A stretch of DNA of 64,000 nt from Skeletonema tropicum (Eukaryota > Bacillariophyta > Thalassiosirophyceae > Thalassiosirales > Thalassiosiraceae): contig CM074127.1 of assembly GCA_037178625.1 (NCBI GenBank), positions 930,001 through 994,000 of the forward strand, written 5' to 3'. The position numbers and the translations under genes are program-made. This document shows, piece after piece, positions 19,475 to 29,211 of this stretch. The number at the start of each line of letters is the position of its first letter. Positions within the stretch are counted from its first letter, which is position 1. The notes beneath the pieces are model-generated. The model was given only the letters and a program-made list of their open reading frames with translations, made no database searches and was not told the DNA's origin.

Positions 19475-21640
19475 TCATCTCCATACCGTCGTCATAGAAG
19501 CATCATTCCCTCCCTGCGATGGTGATAAAAACATAAAGCCCTGAGTAGGCAATGATTTGGACAAATTCTTAGACGCACCAGTCCACTGATTCTGATTGTG
19601 TTGCAGTAAATTACCCGTCTGGATCTTCTTTCCCTCCTCTTCCTTCTTCTTGGCCTCCTGTTCTCGCTTCTCGTTCAAATACTCCTCGGATATACCATCC
19701 AATAAACTTTCCGCAAACCCATGCATAAAACGACAACTCTCACCACGGCACCGTCCACGTAGCCAAAAGAGACAAGTGACACCTCCCAAGTCGTGACTGT
19801 AGGGACAATCGGATCGATAGCAAGTCCCACGTAGTTCATGTCGACAGATACGAGACCGACGATTACTAGTATTAGCTGTGTTGGCGCGGGAATCGGAAGA
19901 GGAATCAGATCGTGCTGCTTCAATCAAATATTGGGCAAGGTTCAAATCACCATCGGTCAATTGGGAGGCGAGGGTTGCAGCCTCTGTTCCCAGATGAGAA
20001 TTGAGAGTGAGGAGGAGTTGTGTTGTTGAAATCACTTCCGATTGTATGCTGCTATTGTTGCTGGTCATGGCCGATGGTGAGGAAGATGCAGTATTGTTCT
20101 CAGATGAATAGGTTGCAGCAATATTGGTATTCCCGGCAGCAGCAGCAGCAGCATTCTCAAGAGATTGAGATAGCAATGATCCCATCCCGACACTGTTGCC
20201 AGAGCTAGGCGCTGGATACAATGGCGAATCTGCAGATGATGGTCGTAGCATTGAAGAGGAAGCAAGTGATAGTGCCCGTGGGCGTTGGTTGGAATTATCC
20301 AAGAGACTGTTCGAACGAGAACGCGACGGACGGAAGAGTGCCGCGGCTAGATCGTTGGCTTCTTTCTTCTTCTTTGATTTTCGGCCTTTTCCAGCTGTTT
20401 GTTTATGAGATAATGACTTGCTCTCAGATGCATCTCCGAGGCTAGGAAAATCTGAGGATGGTGTAGAAGGTGGTGGTGGTGGCGTTGAAGCTTGAGGTTC
20501 CTTCTCCTTCGGATCTAAGATCAATTGGCATTGGGGGAAAAGAAGAGGGTTCGTTACACCTCCTTGCACAGGTAGTGCCGGTGAAGTACTTGGTGCCATT
20601 ATTGTTTTTTCATTCTCCTTTTCATTGTTGTGTCCATCTTCTGACTTGGTACTATCCACAGTAGCAAAACTTGTTTCTAAAATGCTCTCCATCACGGAAA
20701 AATAATGGGGTTGTTGCTGATATTGTTGTTGTTGTTGCTGCTGCAGCCCATCCTCTCCCAAATCCAAAACATCTAAAATCCCTCCAAGCGGGTTAAAGTT
20801 TACATCATCCTCCTCTTTCATAGCTATAGGTCCTAAAGCCGGAGAGGAGGCAGCGTTATACCATAACAATGATGAAGATGATAATGTTTCATCAAAGGTG
20901 ACACTTCGTTGTTTGCTCCGTCCTTTGTTTGGAGTATCCGCCGCAAAAGATGCTGAAGATAATGGATCACGGTCAAAGGTATTGGGTACTCTCAAAATGC
21001 CCATATTCATGTCTTCTACTGCCGAGGGAGTTGTCATGGGGTTGTGCTCATCGGACGCAGAAATATCGTTCGCAGTAGCAGCACTGGAAGAAAATGCAGC
21101 AGAGAGATCCACTTCGGTTGGTGTAGAAGTTGAATGCACAGATGATGGCATAACCATGGCATCCTGTAATAACTGCCCAAGAAAACTACTGTCATAAGCC
21201 AATGGTTCCGAACCAAGACTTTTACTCCGTGCTCGTCTCGTCTCACTTCCACTCGACATGTCGTCTAAACTGGTATTGTTCATGCCTCCGTCGTGGTCAC
21301 CGCCACCACTTCCACCAAGATCGCTCTTCTTATTGGTCCGCTTGTTATCATCACCTTCCACAAGAACATCTCCCGTCCTCACTGCCCGATCAATATTAGC
21401 AATGACCATGCTAGCAGTGTCACGTGTCATTTGACATTGCCCCTCTAGTAATTCAATTAAATCATTTGTTGCGTTTTTCGCATTCGTTGATCGCAAACAC
21501 TCGGTGACATACGGTCCCAAGCTTGAATAATCTACAAATGCTTCTTCTGGGGAATGCTCCCGTATCAATCGGGATGCATGTGCGTCTACGGCAATTTCAA
21601 TTGCCTGGCTATGGCAAGTGTTTTTTGTGTTCGTCGTCAT
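19475..21640 (-). CDS. Tandem CCCH zinc-finger protein
   Basis: A 721-residue single-exon protein. Near the C-terminus are two CCCH fingers back to back, CRHELRGTCYRSDCPYSH and CLFWLRGRCRGESCRFMH, both C-x7-C-x4-C-x3-H. Fingers of this spacing usually bind RNA. The rest is Ser/Asn/Ala-rich and probably disordered, with a poly-Gln run (about residue 300) and a Pro run (about 390). An N-terminal helical segment (about 15-95) and a segment just before the fingers (TTQLLLTLNSHLGTEAATLASQL) may be small folded parts. A role in mRNA control is inferred from the fingers only. It converges with the Cys/His-repeat pseudogene. Confidence 0.8.
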   Translation of the reverse strand: MTTNTKNTCHSQAIEIAVDAHASRLIREHSPEEAFVDYSSLGPYVTECLRSTNAKNATNDLIELLEGQCQMTRDTASMVIANIDRAVRTGDVLVEGDDNKRTNKKSDLGGSGGGDHDGGMNNTSLDDMSSGSETRRARSKSLGSEPLAYDSSFLGQLLQDAMVMPSSVHSTSTPTEVDLSAAFSSSAATANDISASDEHNPMTTPSAVEDMNMGILRVPNTFDRDPLSSASFAADTPNKGRSKQRSVTFDETLSSSSLLWYNAASSPALGPIAMKEEDDVNFNPLGGILDVLDLGEDGLQQQQQQQYQQQPHYFSVMESILETSFATVDSTKSEDGHNNEKENEKTIMAPSTSPALPVQGGVTNPLLFPQCQLILDPKEKEPQASTPPPPPSTPSSDFPSLGDASESKSLSHKQTAGKGRKSKKKKEANDLAAALFRPSRSRSNSLLDNSNQRPRALSLASSSMLRPSSADSPLYPAPSSGNSVGMGSLLSQSLENAAAAAAGNTNIAATYSSENNTASSSPSAMTSNNSSIQSEVISTTQLLLTLNSHLGTEAATLASQLTDGDLNLAQYLIEAARSDSSSDSRANTANTSNRRSRICRHELRGTCYRSDCPYSHDLGGVTCLFWLRGRCRGESCRFMHGFAESLLDGISEEYLNEKREQEAKKKEEEGKKIQTGNLLQHNQNQWTGASKNLSKSLPTQGFMFLSPSQGGNDASMTTVWR

Positions 21641-22274
21641 GGGTTTGGGGAGGAAATAGAGATAGGGAGCACTGAAAAAGAGTTTCTAGATCAGCGTGGC
21701 AGTGATCTACGGGTCATCGTTATAGTCTTGCTTAGAGTTGGTCACTGGTTGTTATACAAGTATTATTTGTTGTTAGTCCTGTTAGGGTGTCTACTTCCCG
21801 TCGTAGTGAAGTTCGATCGTCATCATCTTCTTTGTGCGCTTTTCATTTGGGCACTTTTTAGTTCGGCCTTACACCTTCTCGATTCTTTCCTTGAAGCTGA
21901 GAGATGAAAGGTACTGGTAATTAAATATACTGGTACGAAGATTCAAGGTACTGCATGCGCATGAGGCAATCTTTTGCCTTCAGAGCGTTTTCTCCATTGC
22001 ATTGATGACCACCTTCTGTGTATTGACAGCTAGCTGTCGATTTAATGCCATTCTTTACCTTTCAAGATGATGCATTATTGTCTGAAATAATCAATGTTAA
22101 ATTCTTTACTTTCTACGAAGCCCATTGCTATATGCATTCTCTCTCTTTCCGCCCAAGATGAATTGTCATCAGGGAAGGAAGATATCTTCTGCTCTTTCTC
22201 TTCTTCTGTTACATGTTCTAAACCTTTCAAGATCCAGCCAACATAAAAGAGTAGAGAGTTCACAAGAACAAACC
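21641..22274. other. Intergenic, no supported gene
   Basis: 634 bp between the 5' end of the CCCH gene and the 3' end of the KH-like gene. Small frames here have no recognisable composition. Confidence 0.4.
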
Positions 22275-23462
22275 TTACGAATCACTCATTTGCATCTCAC
22301 CCCTCAAAATTCTCCTCCCCCCAGCCCTACTCGCACCATACTTCTCCTCATGCTCCCTAACCCTATGCTCAATAAACTGCAAACACCTATCTACATTACT
22401 CTTCCCCTCCTCACTCGTCACCAACACATACGGAGCACACATTAAATCATCATCATCTCCCCAAACTCCATAAATATCCACACGGCAATTGAATTTGGTA
22501 CGATAGTATTCCAGGAGAGATCCTTGCTTCCCGGCTAGGAACCGTCCGTGATATTCGGAAGTGGAATCATCCTGGGGTAATTCCACGACATTCATCCAAA
22601 CCTTTTTCGTCGGTGGACCGTTGGCACCCTCCTCAATTGTACGACGGGTGTGATAAATCATTGGGTAGTGTGATCTAGCAAGGACTGTTCGATTGGGAGT
22701 ATGATCCTTCGTTTTGGGTGAGGCATTGGCGGCACTTAGGGCGAGAGAGTACAAGAGTCGTCCCAGACTGGGTGGAGCATTTCGACTATCTTCCTGTTCG
22801 GGGGTGTTCTCGATCACGTAGTCGATGAGTGAATCCTCCAAGGCGCGACGGAGTCGACCAAGTTGACGTACGTCATGTCCGGACATGGTAATGTGCAGGT
22901 GGGGGAGATGGAATCCTGGCATGGAGGGGTCTTTGGTACCCGAGCCGTGACCGGCGATGACAATGGTGCATTCGTATTCTTCTTCGAGGATCTTTTTCTT
23001 GCCACGTCCAACGAGATGAGCTATATGTTTGTGGATGGTTATTATTATTCATGGGTTGGTTCATCGTGAAAAGAAATAGAGGGGTTCATTGGGACAAAGT
23101 GTGCGTGTAGATGTGTGAGCGATTGGAGTGTAGTGTGTGTTGGGGGGGGGTTATTGGATGTTGACACATATGAATTTCAAAAAAATCTTTCATATCTTCT
23201 GCTTATGCAATCTCGATCATATTATTTTCAAACGCAGCAATGAGAACAAGTATCACAATCAATGTGGTAACTCACCAGTAACATCAGTAGTACTCAACCA
23301 CCTAGGAACCTCCATAGTCCTAACTTGTAAATCTTCTTCCATCGCATGGTCGTTATTATTAGCGGTTGATGATACCTGGCGACCTCCCCCGCGATTGCCA
23401 TCTCCGTGCTCGCCACCACGTGGAGTGGCTAAGCCAAGAAGCTCATCGGCGTCGGAAAACAT
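22275..23462 (-). CDS. KH-like RNA-binding protein
   Basis: Two exons: 23462-23276 and 23020-22275, with a 255 bp intron (donor GTGAGT, acceptor ATATAG). The join restores the codon for A in AHLVGRGKKKILEEEYE, giving 310 residues. The segment starting there has the VGRGKKK loop plus EYECTIVIAG, which resembles the GxxG loop and strand of a KH domain. A second, weaker copy is FLAGKQGSLLEYYRTKFNCRVDIYG, followed by a long helix (SNVDRCLQFIEHRVREHEEKY). Both suggest nucleic-acid binding, but I cannot name an orthologue. Exon 1 is acidic and Gly-rich. It is divergent from the Lon-N-like gene. Confidence 0.65.
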
Positions 23463-24050
23463 GCTGTATGCTGCTGATGTTGATAGCTACCGTGAGTCGG
23501 GTTGATAGCAGCGCTGAGTAGAGCTAGCTGACTGGGCTGTAGTGGCCGTTTGTTTCATGAGATCGAAGCGAAGTCGAAGCAAAATCTTTTCTGATCTGCC
23601 GACGCACAGTTTGGTTCGCATCTTTTATCCAAGATGTGTATCTTCAAAAGAGTTCCGATTGCTGTCACTGTGACTCTTGTAAAAGCTGGCAGCAAAACAG
23701 AACATTTTGTCGACAGAATTTTGACAGCAGTTTTGATGGGCGCAAAAAGCTGCCAAGACACCTTGCACAGAACTTTGATGGTGAAGCTGCCGCACCTTTT
23801 GTCCACAGCCATCGGTTGCATTGACTAAGATATCATTGTTGGAACAGCCTAACGCTATTAAAAAGCAATAGAGTATTCATCTATGCAAGGATCAGAAGCA
23901 GTAATAGTAACGCACAGCAGGAACGATAGCCAAAATACATTCGAAGCCGATCGAAAATTTGAGACATCGAAGCTGACACCTACCGACGCAATGACAAAGC
24001 CATCATTGGAAAAATCAACGTCTTATCGCCACAATTCATCTCATCTATCG
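23463..24050. promoter_or_regulatory. Divergent promoter region, KH-like / Lon-N-like genes
   Basis: Between the two divergent genes. An upstream in-frame ATG at 23883 exists for the right-hand gene, but it adds 56 polar residues ahead of the signal peptide. I therefore treat 23883-24050 as probable 5' leader. No clear TATA box. Confidence 0.35.
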
Positions 24051-26474
24051 ATGACAGCAATGAAAACAGTTGTTCTTTTATACTGCTGCCTTGTCCAACG
24101 ATATGGTGGCAGTAGAACATTTGTCGCCGGATTCTCTACCAGCAAGCAAACTGTAAAATTTGCATACCAATCATCTCCATTGATAACATCTACATCAGCC
24201 ACTAACAGTAGAATTCACAAGACGCATTTATGGTATATTGAACGTGGCAGTGACAACGCAGAAGACGATGATACAGATGCGGATGAAAAGTTCTTGCCTC
24301 CAAGTGGTGATAACAGCGGAGGCAAGAAGAAGAAAAAGAGAAAGTTGGATGTGACTGTCGATGTAGACGTTACGATTGCACGTGGAAAACAGGAAACGAG
24401 TTTTGAAAGCAAGCAAGAAGCTATTAGCCAAGAGATTGGTCAAGAAGATTGCACTGACGACAGTTTGAATGATGAAGTGGTGTCATCTCCCTTGATATAT
24501 GAAGATTTTGTCGATGACACCATTGTCGATGACACTGTTGTTGCAGAGGTAGAGGACCAAGAAGAAGAAGAAGAAACAGAAGAGGAAGTACAAGAGACTA
24601 GTGAAACTTCAAAGGGACCTACACTACTCAAGGCAATCGAACCTACGAAGAACAAGCCACGCAAAAAGTTCATTTCTCCTATCCAACTTCTTAAAAAAGT
24701 TCCAAGAGTAGAACCCATGAATATGACATCCGTTTTCTTTGTACCTACTTCTTTTCCTCCTGGTACTGTCACTGGAGCTGCAGATACATTCTCAAACAAA
24801 AAGTCCTCTTCTAATAAGCCCATTACTTGGAAGGATAAAATGCTGTCTCAACAACGTCGGCCAACTGCCTTTCAGGCGACCAACTACTTGCAATCTTTGG
24901 GTAATTCTGCTGACAGCAGCAGTAGTACCGATGAGAATGATTCCGATTCAAACAACAACAATGATGAAATGTACAAAAATCTCAAGGATCAACAGAACAA
25001 CCTCCGCAATGAGCAGCAAAAGTCAATGCAAGAGGCAATCTATGCTGCTATGCGCCGGACGAATCCCAAGGATGTCATTCAAGATCGCATGGAAAAGAGT
25101 GAGCAGAAACGAAAGAAGGAGGAACGTGATAGGTTGCAACGAGAATATGTGGAGCGGAAGGAACGGTTGGATGCCAAGAAGTGGGAAGATGATGAGACAT
25201 TGGAGAAGGGAGAGAAGAACGACGCACCGGCGGCCAGCGTTGGCAAAAACAGTCGACGAGGTCTTCCAATTCTTGGACCTTTCATCAAGTCTCCATCCCC
25301 TTTACTCATTGGAAGTACCATCACATTTCAATACTCTGAAATGACACCATTTCAAAAGAAGGCGTTGGAAGTTTCACAGCATTATCATGAAGAGCACTGT
25401 ACGCGTATGAAAGAAGCAGCTGACCAAGCGGGAGACGAAGGAGGAATACAGGCAGCTCCGATAGTTGCCATTATTGATAGCTTCACTGGTGAGCACACGG
25501 AGATGTCTCCTGAGGATGAACAGAATAAGAGGAAACGCTTTGCCACACTATCCGCTGTCGAGATGGTGCCAAGTCAAGATGGTTCCGGACCTGCAGTAGT
25601 AAAACTCACGGGAGTTGGAAGAGTTTTCTTGTATGACTACTTCTCATCCAAAGATGCAGGAATCACAGAAGAGGAGGTAGAGCTCGAAAATATTCTCAAA
25701 CTGATTCAAGACTATGACAAAGAATTTGAAGGTTTGGAAGATGACGAAGAAGACGGTGAAAATGACGATAACTTTCCAGTTGTGATGGCTTCGTTTGATG
25801 TCATTCTAGATGATTCTTCCATCCTCGTGAACCAATCGACAAAGCACCAAGATGCAACTGTGCATCGAGCCTCTCCCGTGCAAGCAATCACAGAATTGTA
25901 CCGTACTGCAAACAAAGTGTATCGCTTGCACGAAGATCGTAAAAAGATTGTTGCAGGGTTAAAGGCGGCCGAGGAACGACTACTGCTGGGAAAGGAGAGA
26001 ATGCATGAGAACTGTGATATCGAGTATGAAGACTGTGATGGCTTGGGTATGCTTTCAGATGGGGTTGATTTCTTACCGAACGAGATTGAGGCTGTTAAAA
26101 TTACAACTGGTACTGCTCGTCTCAGTCCCTTGGCCCAGATGGAAAATTATGGTTTTGGATCATTTGGTATACTCTCTACAATTCCTGACCTTACCAATGA
26201 ACTGATGCTGTATCTTGAGTCGTATTACAGCCCCAGTCATCGTGAAAGAGAAGAATACGACGCTGAAATAGCTAGTTTCATCGCCTTCAAGTGTTTAGAA
26301 GAATACGTTGATCCTTCTGACATAGCCGCAGCAATGTTGACTCGATCTGCGACGGAGCGATTGAATATGGCATATGACCTGATGATGCGTCATAGAGAAG
26401 AACTGAATGAATTGGTCAAGATGATAAGTGATGATTTGTACGAGTGTGGTGATGACTGTAAGGACTTGTGGTGA
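24051..26474 (+). CDS. Plastid-targeted Lon N-domain-like protein
   Basis: The frame is open from an ATG at 23883 (863 residues). I prefer the ATG at 24051, which puts a signal peptide first (MTAMKTVVLLYCCLVQ) and then TFVAGFSTS, an ASAFAP-like site with Phe at +1. The plastid address is inferred from this. Residues up to about 400 are acidic and Lys-rich and probably disordered. The last ~400 residues contain a segment like the Lon substrate-binding (PUA-like) domain: IVAIIDSFTGE, VVKLTGVGRVFLYDYF, then a helical end ERLNMAYDLMMRHREELNEL. No ATPase or Lon protease Ser-Lys site is present, so it is not Lon itself. A role as an adaptor or binding protein is a guess. Confidence 0.65.
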   Translation: MTAMKTVVLLYCCLVQRYGGSRTFVAGFSTSKQTVKFAYQSSPLITSTSATNSRIHKTHLWYIERGSDNAEDDDTDADEKFLPPSGDNSGGKKKKKRKLDVTVDVDVTIARGKQETSFESKQEAISQEIGQEDCTDDSLNDEVVSSPLIYEDFVDDTIVDDTVVAEVEDQEEEEETEEEVQETSETSKGPTLLKAIEPTKNKPRKKFISPIQLLKKVPRVEPMNMTSVFFVPTSFPPGTVTGAADTFSNKKSSSNKPITWKDKMLSQQRRPTAFQATNYLQSLGNSADSSSSTDENDSDSNNNNDEMYKNLKDQQNNLRNEQQKSMQEAIYAAMRRTNPKDVIQDRMEKSEQKRKKEERDRLQREYVERKERLDAKKWEDDETLEKGEKNDAPAASVGKNSRRGLPILGPFIKSPSPLLIGSTITFQYSEMTPFQKKALEVSQHYHEEHCTRMKEAADQAGDEGGIQAAPIVAIIDSFTGEHTEMSPEDEQNKRKRFATLSAVEMVPSQDGSGPAVVKLTGVGRVFLYDYFSSKDAGITEEEVELENILKLIQDYDKEFEGLEDDEEDGENDDNFPVVMASFDVILDDSSILVNQSTKHQDATVHRASPVQAITELYRTANKVYRLHEDRKKIVAGLKAAEERLLLGKERMHENCDIEYEDCDGLGMLSDGVDFLPNEIEAVKITTGTARLSPLAQMENYGFGSFGILSTIPDLTNELMLYLESYYSPSHREREEYDAEIASFIAFKCLEEYVDPSDIAAAMLTRSATERLNMAYDLMMRHREELNELVKMISDDLYECGDDCKDLW

Positions 26475-26956
26475 TGGGAACGTAAATGAAGAAAAGATGT
26501 GGTGTTAGGAGAGCAAAAGAAGAATAGAATTAGAATAGAATAAACTTAGCCTGTTGATTACTACCTACTAACCACTTCTTAATCGTACAGAGAAATCAAT
26601 GTATTCCACTAGAACAAGGTTATTGGACTACCAAGAGAGACTCGAGTCGTTTACACAATCAAAGCAAGATAAGAATGAAGGTTAAATAAGTATCTCTAGA
26701 GGAGTAGAAGTTGCGTCCCGTGCCCAAATGAATCACGTCCTGTCTTTTTCGCAAATCATGTCTTCGAATTTTCTACGTGGGAATTGGTACTTTATCATGT
26801 AGCCACACTCAAAAATTGGTCGCTTTCTTCTTCAGCTCAATGATAAAAGGAAAGGCAGGATTGATGTTGGAATAAGACACGCCATGAGCTACAATCATAT
26901 GATAGAGGTGGTGAAAAACTCATGCCATCGATGAATGAAGGTAACAACCAATAGCT
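26475..26956. other. Intergenic
   Basis: 482 bp between two + strand genes. It contains an AGAATAGAAT repeat just after the stop (about 26520-26540), plausibly 3' UTR. No ORF of interest. Confidence 0.4.
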
Positions 26957-28945
26957 ATGTCTGGATTACGCTTACGACCGCAGCAGTCACCTGACACTGC
27001 CGATAAAAGTCACCAAGTAGGCGGTTGCAACTCCGTTCGAAAGACACCACTGTCGCCCCAGTCATTCAACGCAATACTCCACCCTCCACTGAACAACTCT
27101 TGTCCTGCGAAAATACCTTCGTCCCGTGGTGGCAATCCTATCAATACTTTATCCTCGAGAACACTGCGAAGATGTACGCTGCGGCGGCTCAATGTAACCA
27201 AGGTGTTTTATCTCGGTGTGGCATTATCGATTGGCTTCATTTTGGGACTACAATACGTGGCTCTACAATCCATTGGGGATGGACATCATTATGGTGAATA
27301 TAATAACAAGTTTGTAGTTCCAAATCCAAAATCCAATGTTCGAAGAAGGATGGAGAGACGTCATCCGCGGATGACCAATTATGATGTTGTGAGAAGTGAA
27401 TCATTAGCGTTTAATCATGATTCCACATCAACATTCTGGCAAAACTTGCTCTCTTACGTTACATCAAGGGAGAAACAAATAATTAATGATCCCATGCTAC
27501 ATCATGATGGATGGACTTCACAAACTGCAACTGACGATCGAAATGATGACGACAATTTCATTGAGAACAATAACGATGAATGTGTTCCAATGGCATCATG
27601 GCAAACGACAAGTTACCCCAATTGCAATTCTATACATGAGATTGATCTGGTTCTATCTTCTGGAAAGGGATCAGTTGCATTCCCTCCACTACAACAACAT
27701 GGAAACACATCAGCACCAACAACAACAACAATGAGGAGGAGAAGATGGCTAACGCAACACCCATGGCAAACATTCAAAGACAATCCACACAGAAAGCATC
27801 CCGAACTCAATCCAATGATGGGCATGATCCAACAACAAGACATTACATTTCTAGGCCAAGGATGGTTCCGTGCCGCATGGAGAATGGACAGTAAAGGTCT
27901 ACAAGAGTACGATGAGGAAGAAGAAGACTATTACGACACAGAATCGGTAGTACTCAAGACACTCCGATTCGAACGTGACTTCCTTCAAGAGTATTATGAA
28001 CTCCACCGCCGTGATGCATTGGCCATGGAACGCTTGACCGCTTCACCATATGTATTAGATGTGTATGGCTATTGTGGTCAGAGTGCGATTAATGAACTTG
28101 CCGATTTTGGCATTGAGGGAATGTCCTCTTTGGAGAAGGTCGCGAGAGGCTTTCGAGGGTTGGATATTGAACCAGTGAGTAAGATCAAGTTGCAATTGGC
28201 AACGATGGTGGCGCAGGGGGTATCTCATTTGCATAGTATTGACTATCCTGACTTGGTGCGGGATGAGGACTACCCTGAAGATAATGGTTCAGGAGGTTCA
28301 GTCCACAAACCAGGATTTAGCAATGCCACACTTGTCCATTACGACTTGAACCCTCGGAACATTGCAATAGTGAAACGTGGAAAGCCCAAACTGAATGACT
28401 TTAATGTTGCCGAATTTCTCATGTGGAATCCAACGACCAATACCAAATGCGGCTTTGAAGGACGATTCAAGGAACCGTGGTGGCGAGCTCCAGAGGAGAT
28501 GCAAGTTCAAATGGCGTCAGACTATCCCGATCCACCACCACTGACTGAGAAAGTGGACGTGTATGCATTGGGGAACATTCTTTGGGATTTACTCACAACT
28601 CACGCACCATGGGGTAAAATGAAGAAGGAGCGACAAGACGAAGTTCGTCCCAAGGTAGCCAAAGGCGAGCTACCCAAGCTCCCACCTCCCTACGACAAGC
28701 TCACCCTTCAAGACCCAGCACTCAAAGCATTGAAAGATGCCATGTACAAGTGTCTGAGATTGAATCCGGAAGATCGTCCAAGTGCTGGAGAAATCGCCCA
28801 AGAGCTTGCGGAAGCTCTGGGGAATTTACCGGAGGGGTTTGGGGATAAGAGTAAGTTCAAGGCGGAGATTGAAAAGTTTGATAGGAAGAAGGATAAGGAA
28901 GAGAAGAAGAAGAAAAAGATGAAGAAGGTCAAGCATGGTTCATAA
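26957..28945 (+). CDS. Type II membrane protein kinase-like, DFN variant
   Basis: A 662-residue single-exon protein. Residues about 83-106 form one hydrophobic segment (VFYLGVALSIGFILGLQYVAL) after a basic N-terminus, so a type II membrane orientation is likely. The kinase domain (about 296-625) has LGQGWFRAAW for the Gly loop, Lys334 in VVLKTL, HYDLNPRN with Asp463 and Asn468, and DFN at 481-483 in place of DFG. The APE segment is APEE, followed by the helix-F VDVYALGNILWDLL. HRD is changed to HYD. Lys, Asp and Asn are kept, so catalysis is possible, although DFN is unusual. A lumenal kinase acting in the secretory path would fit, but this is inference. The C-terminus is Lys-rich (KKDKEEKKKKKMKKVK). 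Confidence 0.85.
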   Translation: MSGLRLRPQQSPDTADKSHQVGGCNSVRKTPLSPQSFNAILHPPLNNSCPAKIPSSRGGNPINTLSSRTLRRCTLRRLNVTKVFYLGVALSIGFILGLQYVALQSIGDGHHYGEYNNKFVVPNPKSNVRRRMERRHPRMTNYDVVRSESLAFNHDSTSTFWQNLLSYVTSREKQIINDPMLHHDGWTSQTATDDRNDDDNFIENNNDECVPMASWQTTSYPNCNSIHEIDLVLSSGKGSVAFPPLQQHGNTSAPTTTTMRRRRWLTQHPWQTFKDNPHRKHPELNPMMGMIQQQDITFLGQGWFRAAWRMDSKGLQEYDEEEEDYYDTESVVLKTLRFERDFLQEYYELHRRDALAMERLTASPYVLDVYGYCGQSAINELADFGIEGMSSLEKVARGFRGLDIEPVSKIKLQLATMVAQGVSHLHSIDYPDLVRDEDYPEDNGSGGSVHKPGFSNATLVHYDLNPRNIAIVKRGKPKLNDFNVAEFLMWNPTTNTKCGFEGRFKEPWWRAPEEMQVQMASDYPDPPPLTEKVDVYALGNILWDLLTTHAPWGKMKKERQDEVRPKVAKGELPKLPPPYDKLTLQDPALKALKDAMYKCLRLNPEDRPSAGEIAQELAEALGNLPEGFGDKSKFKAEIEKFDRKKDKEEKKKKKMKKVKHGS

Positions 28946-29211
28946 AGCCTCTAAACAACTGTAGTAGAGGGAGACCATGCAGAGAAGATGCCTTCTATCC
29001 TTTATATCCTGTCAATCTGAGTTGAGGAACGAAGCGCAAGGGCAACCGATCCAGTAAGATAACAGTAAGCTGATCTTATGTACCAACTGGAAAGTGGAGA
29101 ATTTTGCCTTCAAACTAAAACTTCAAAAAACAAAAATCCAATCTGAAAAAGCTCCGGACGATGTTCCTCATCAACCCTACTACACTCTAACAATACAAGC
29201 AACCTTTCACC

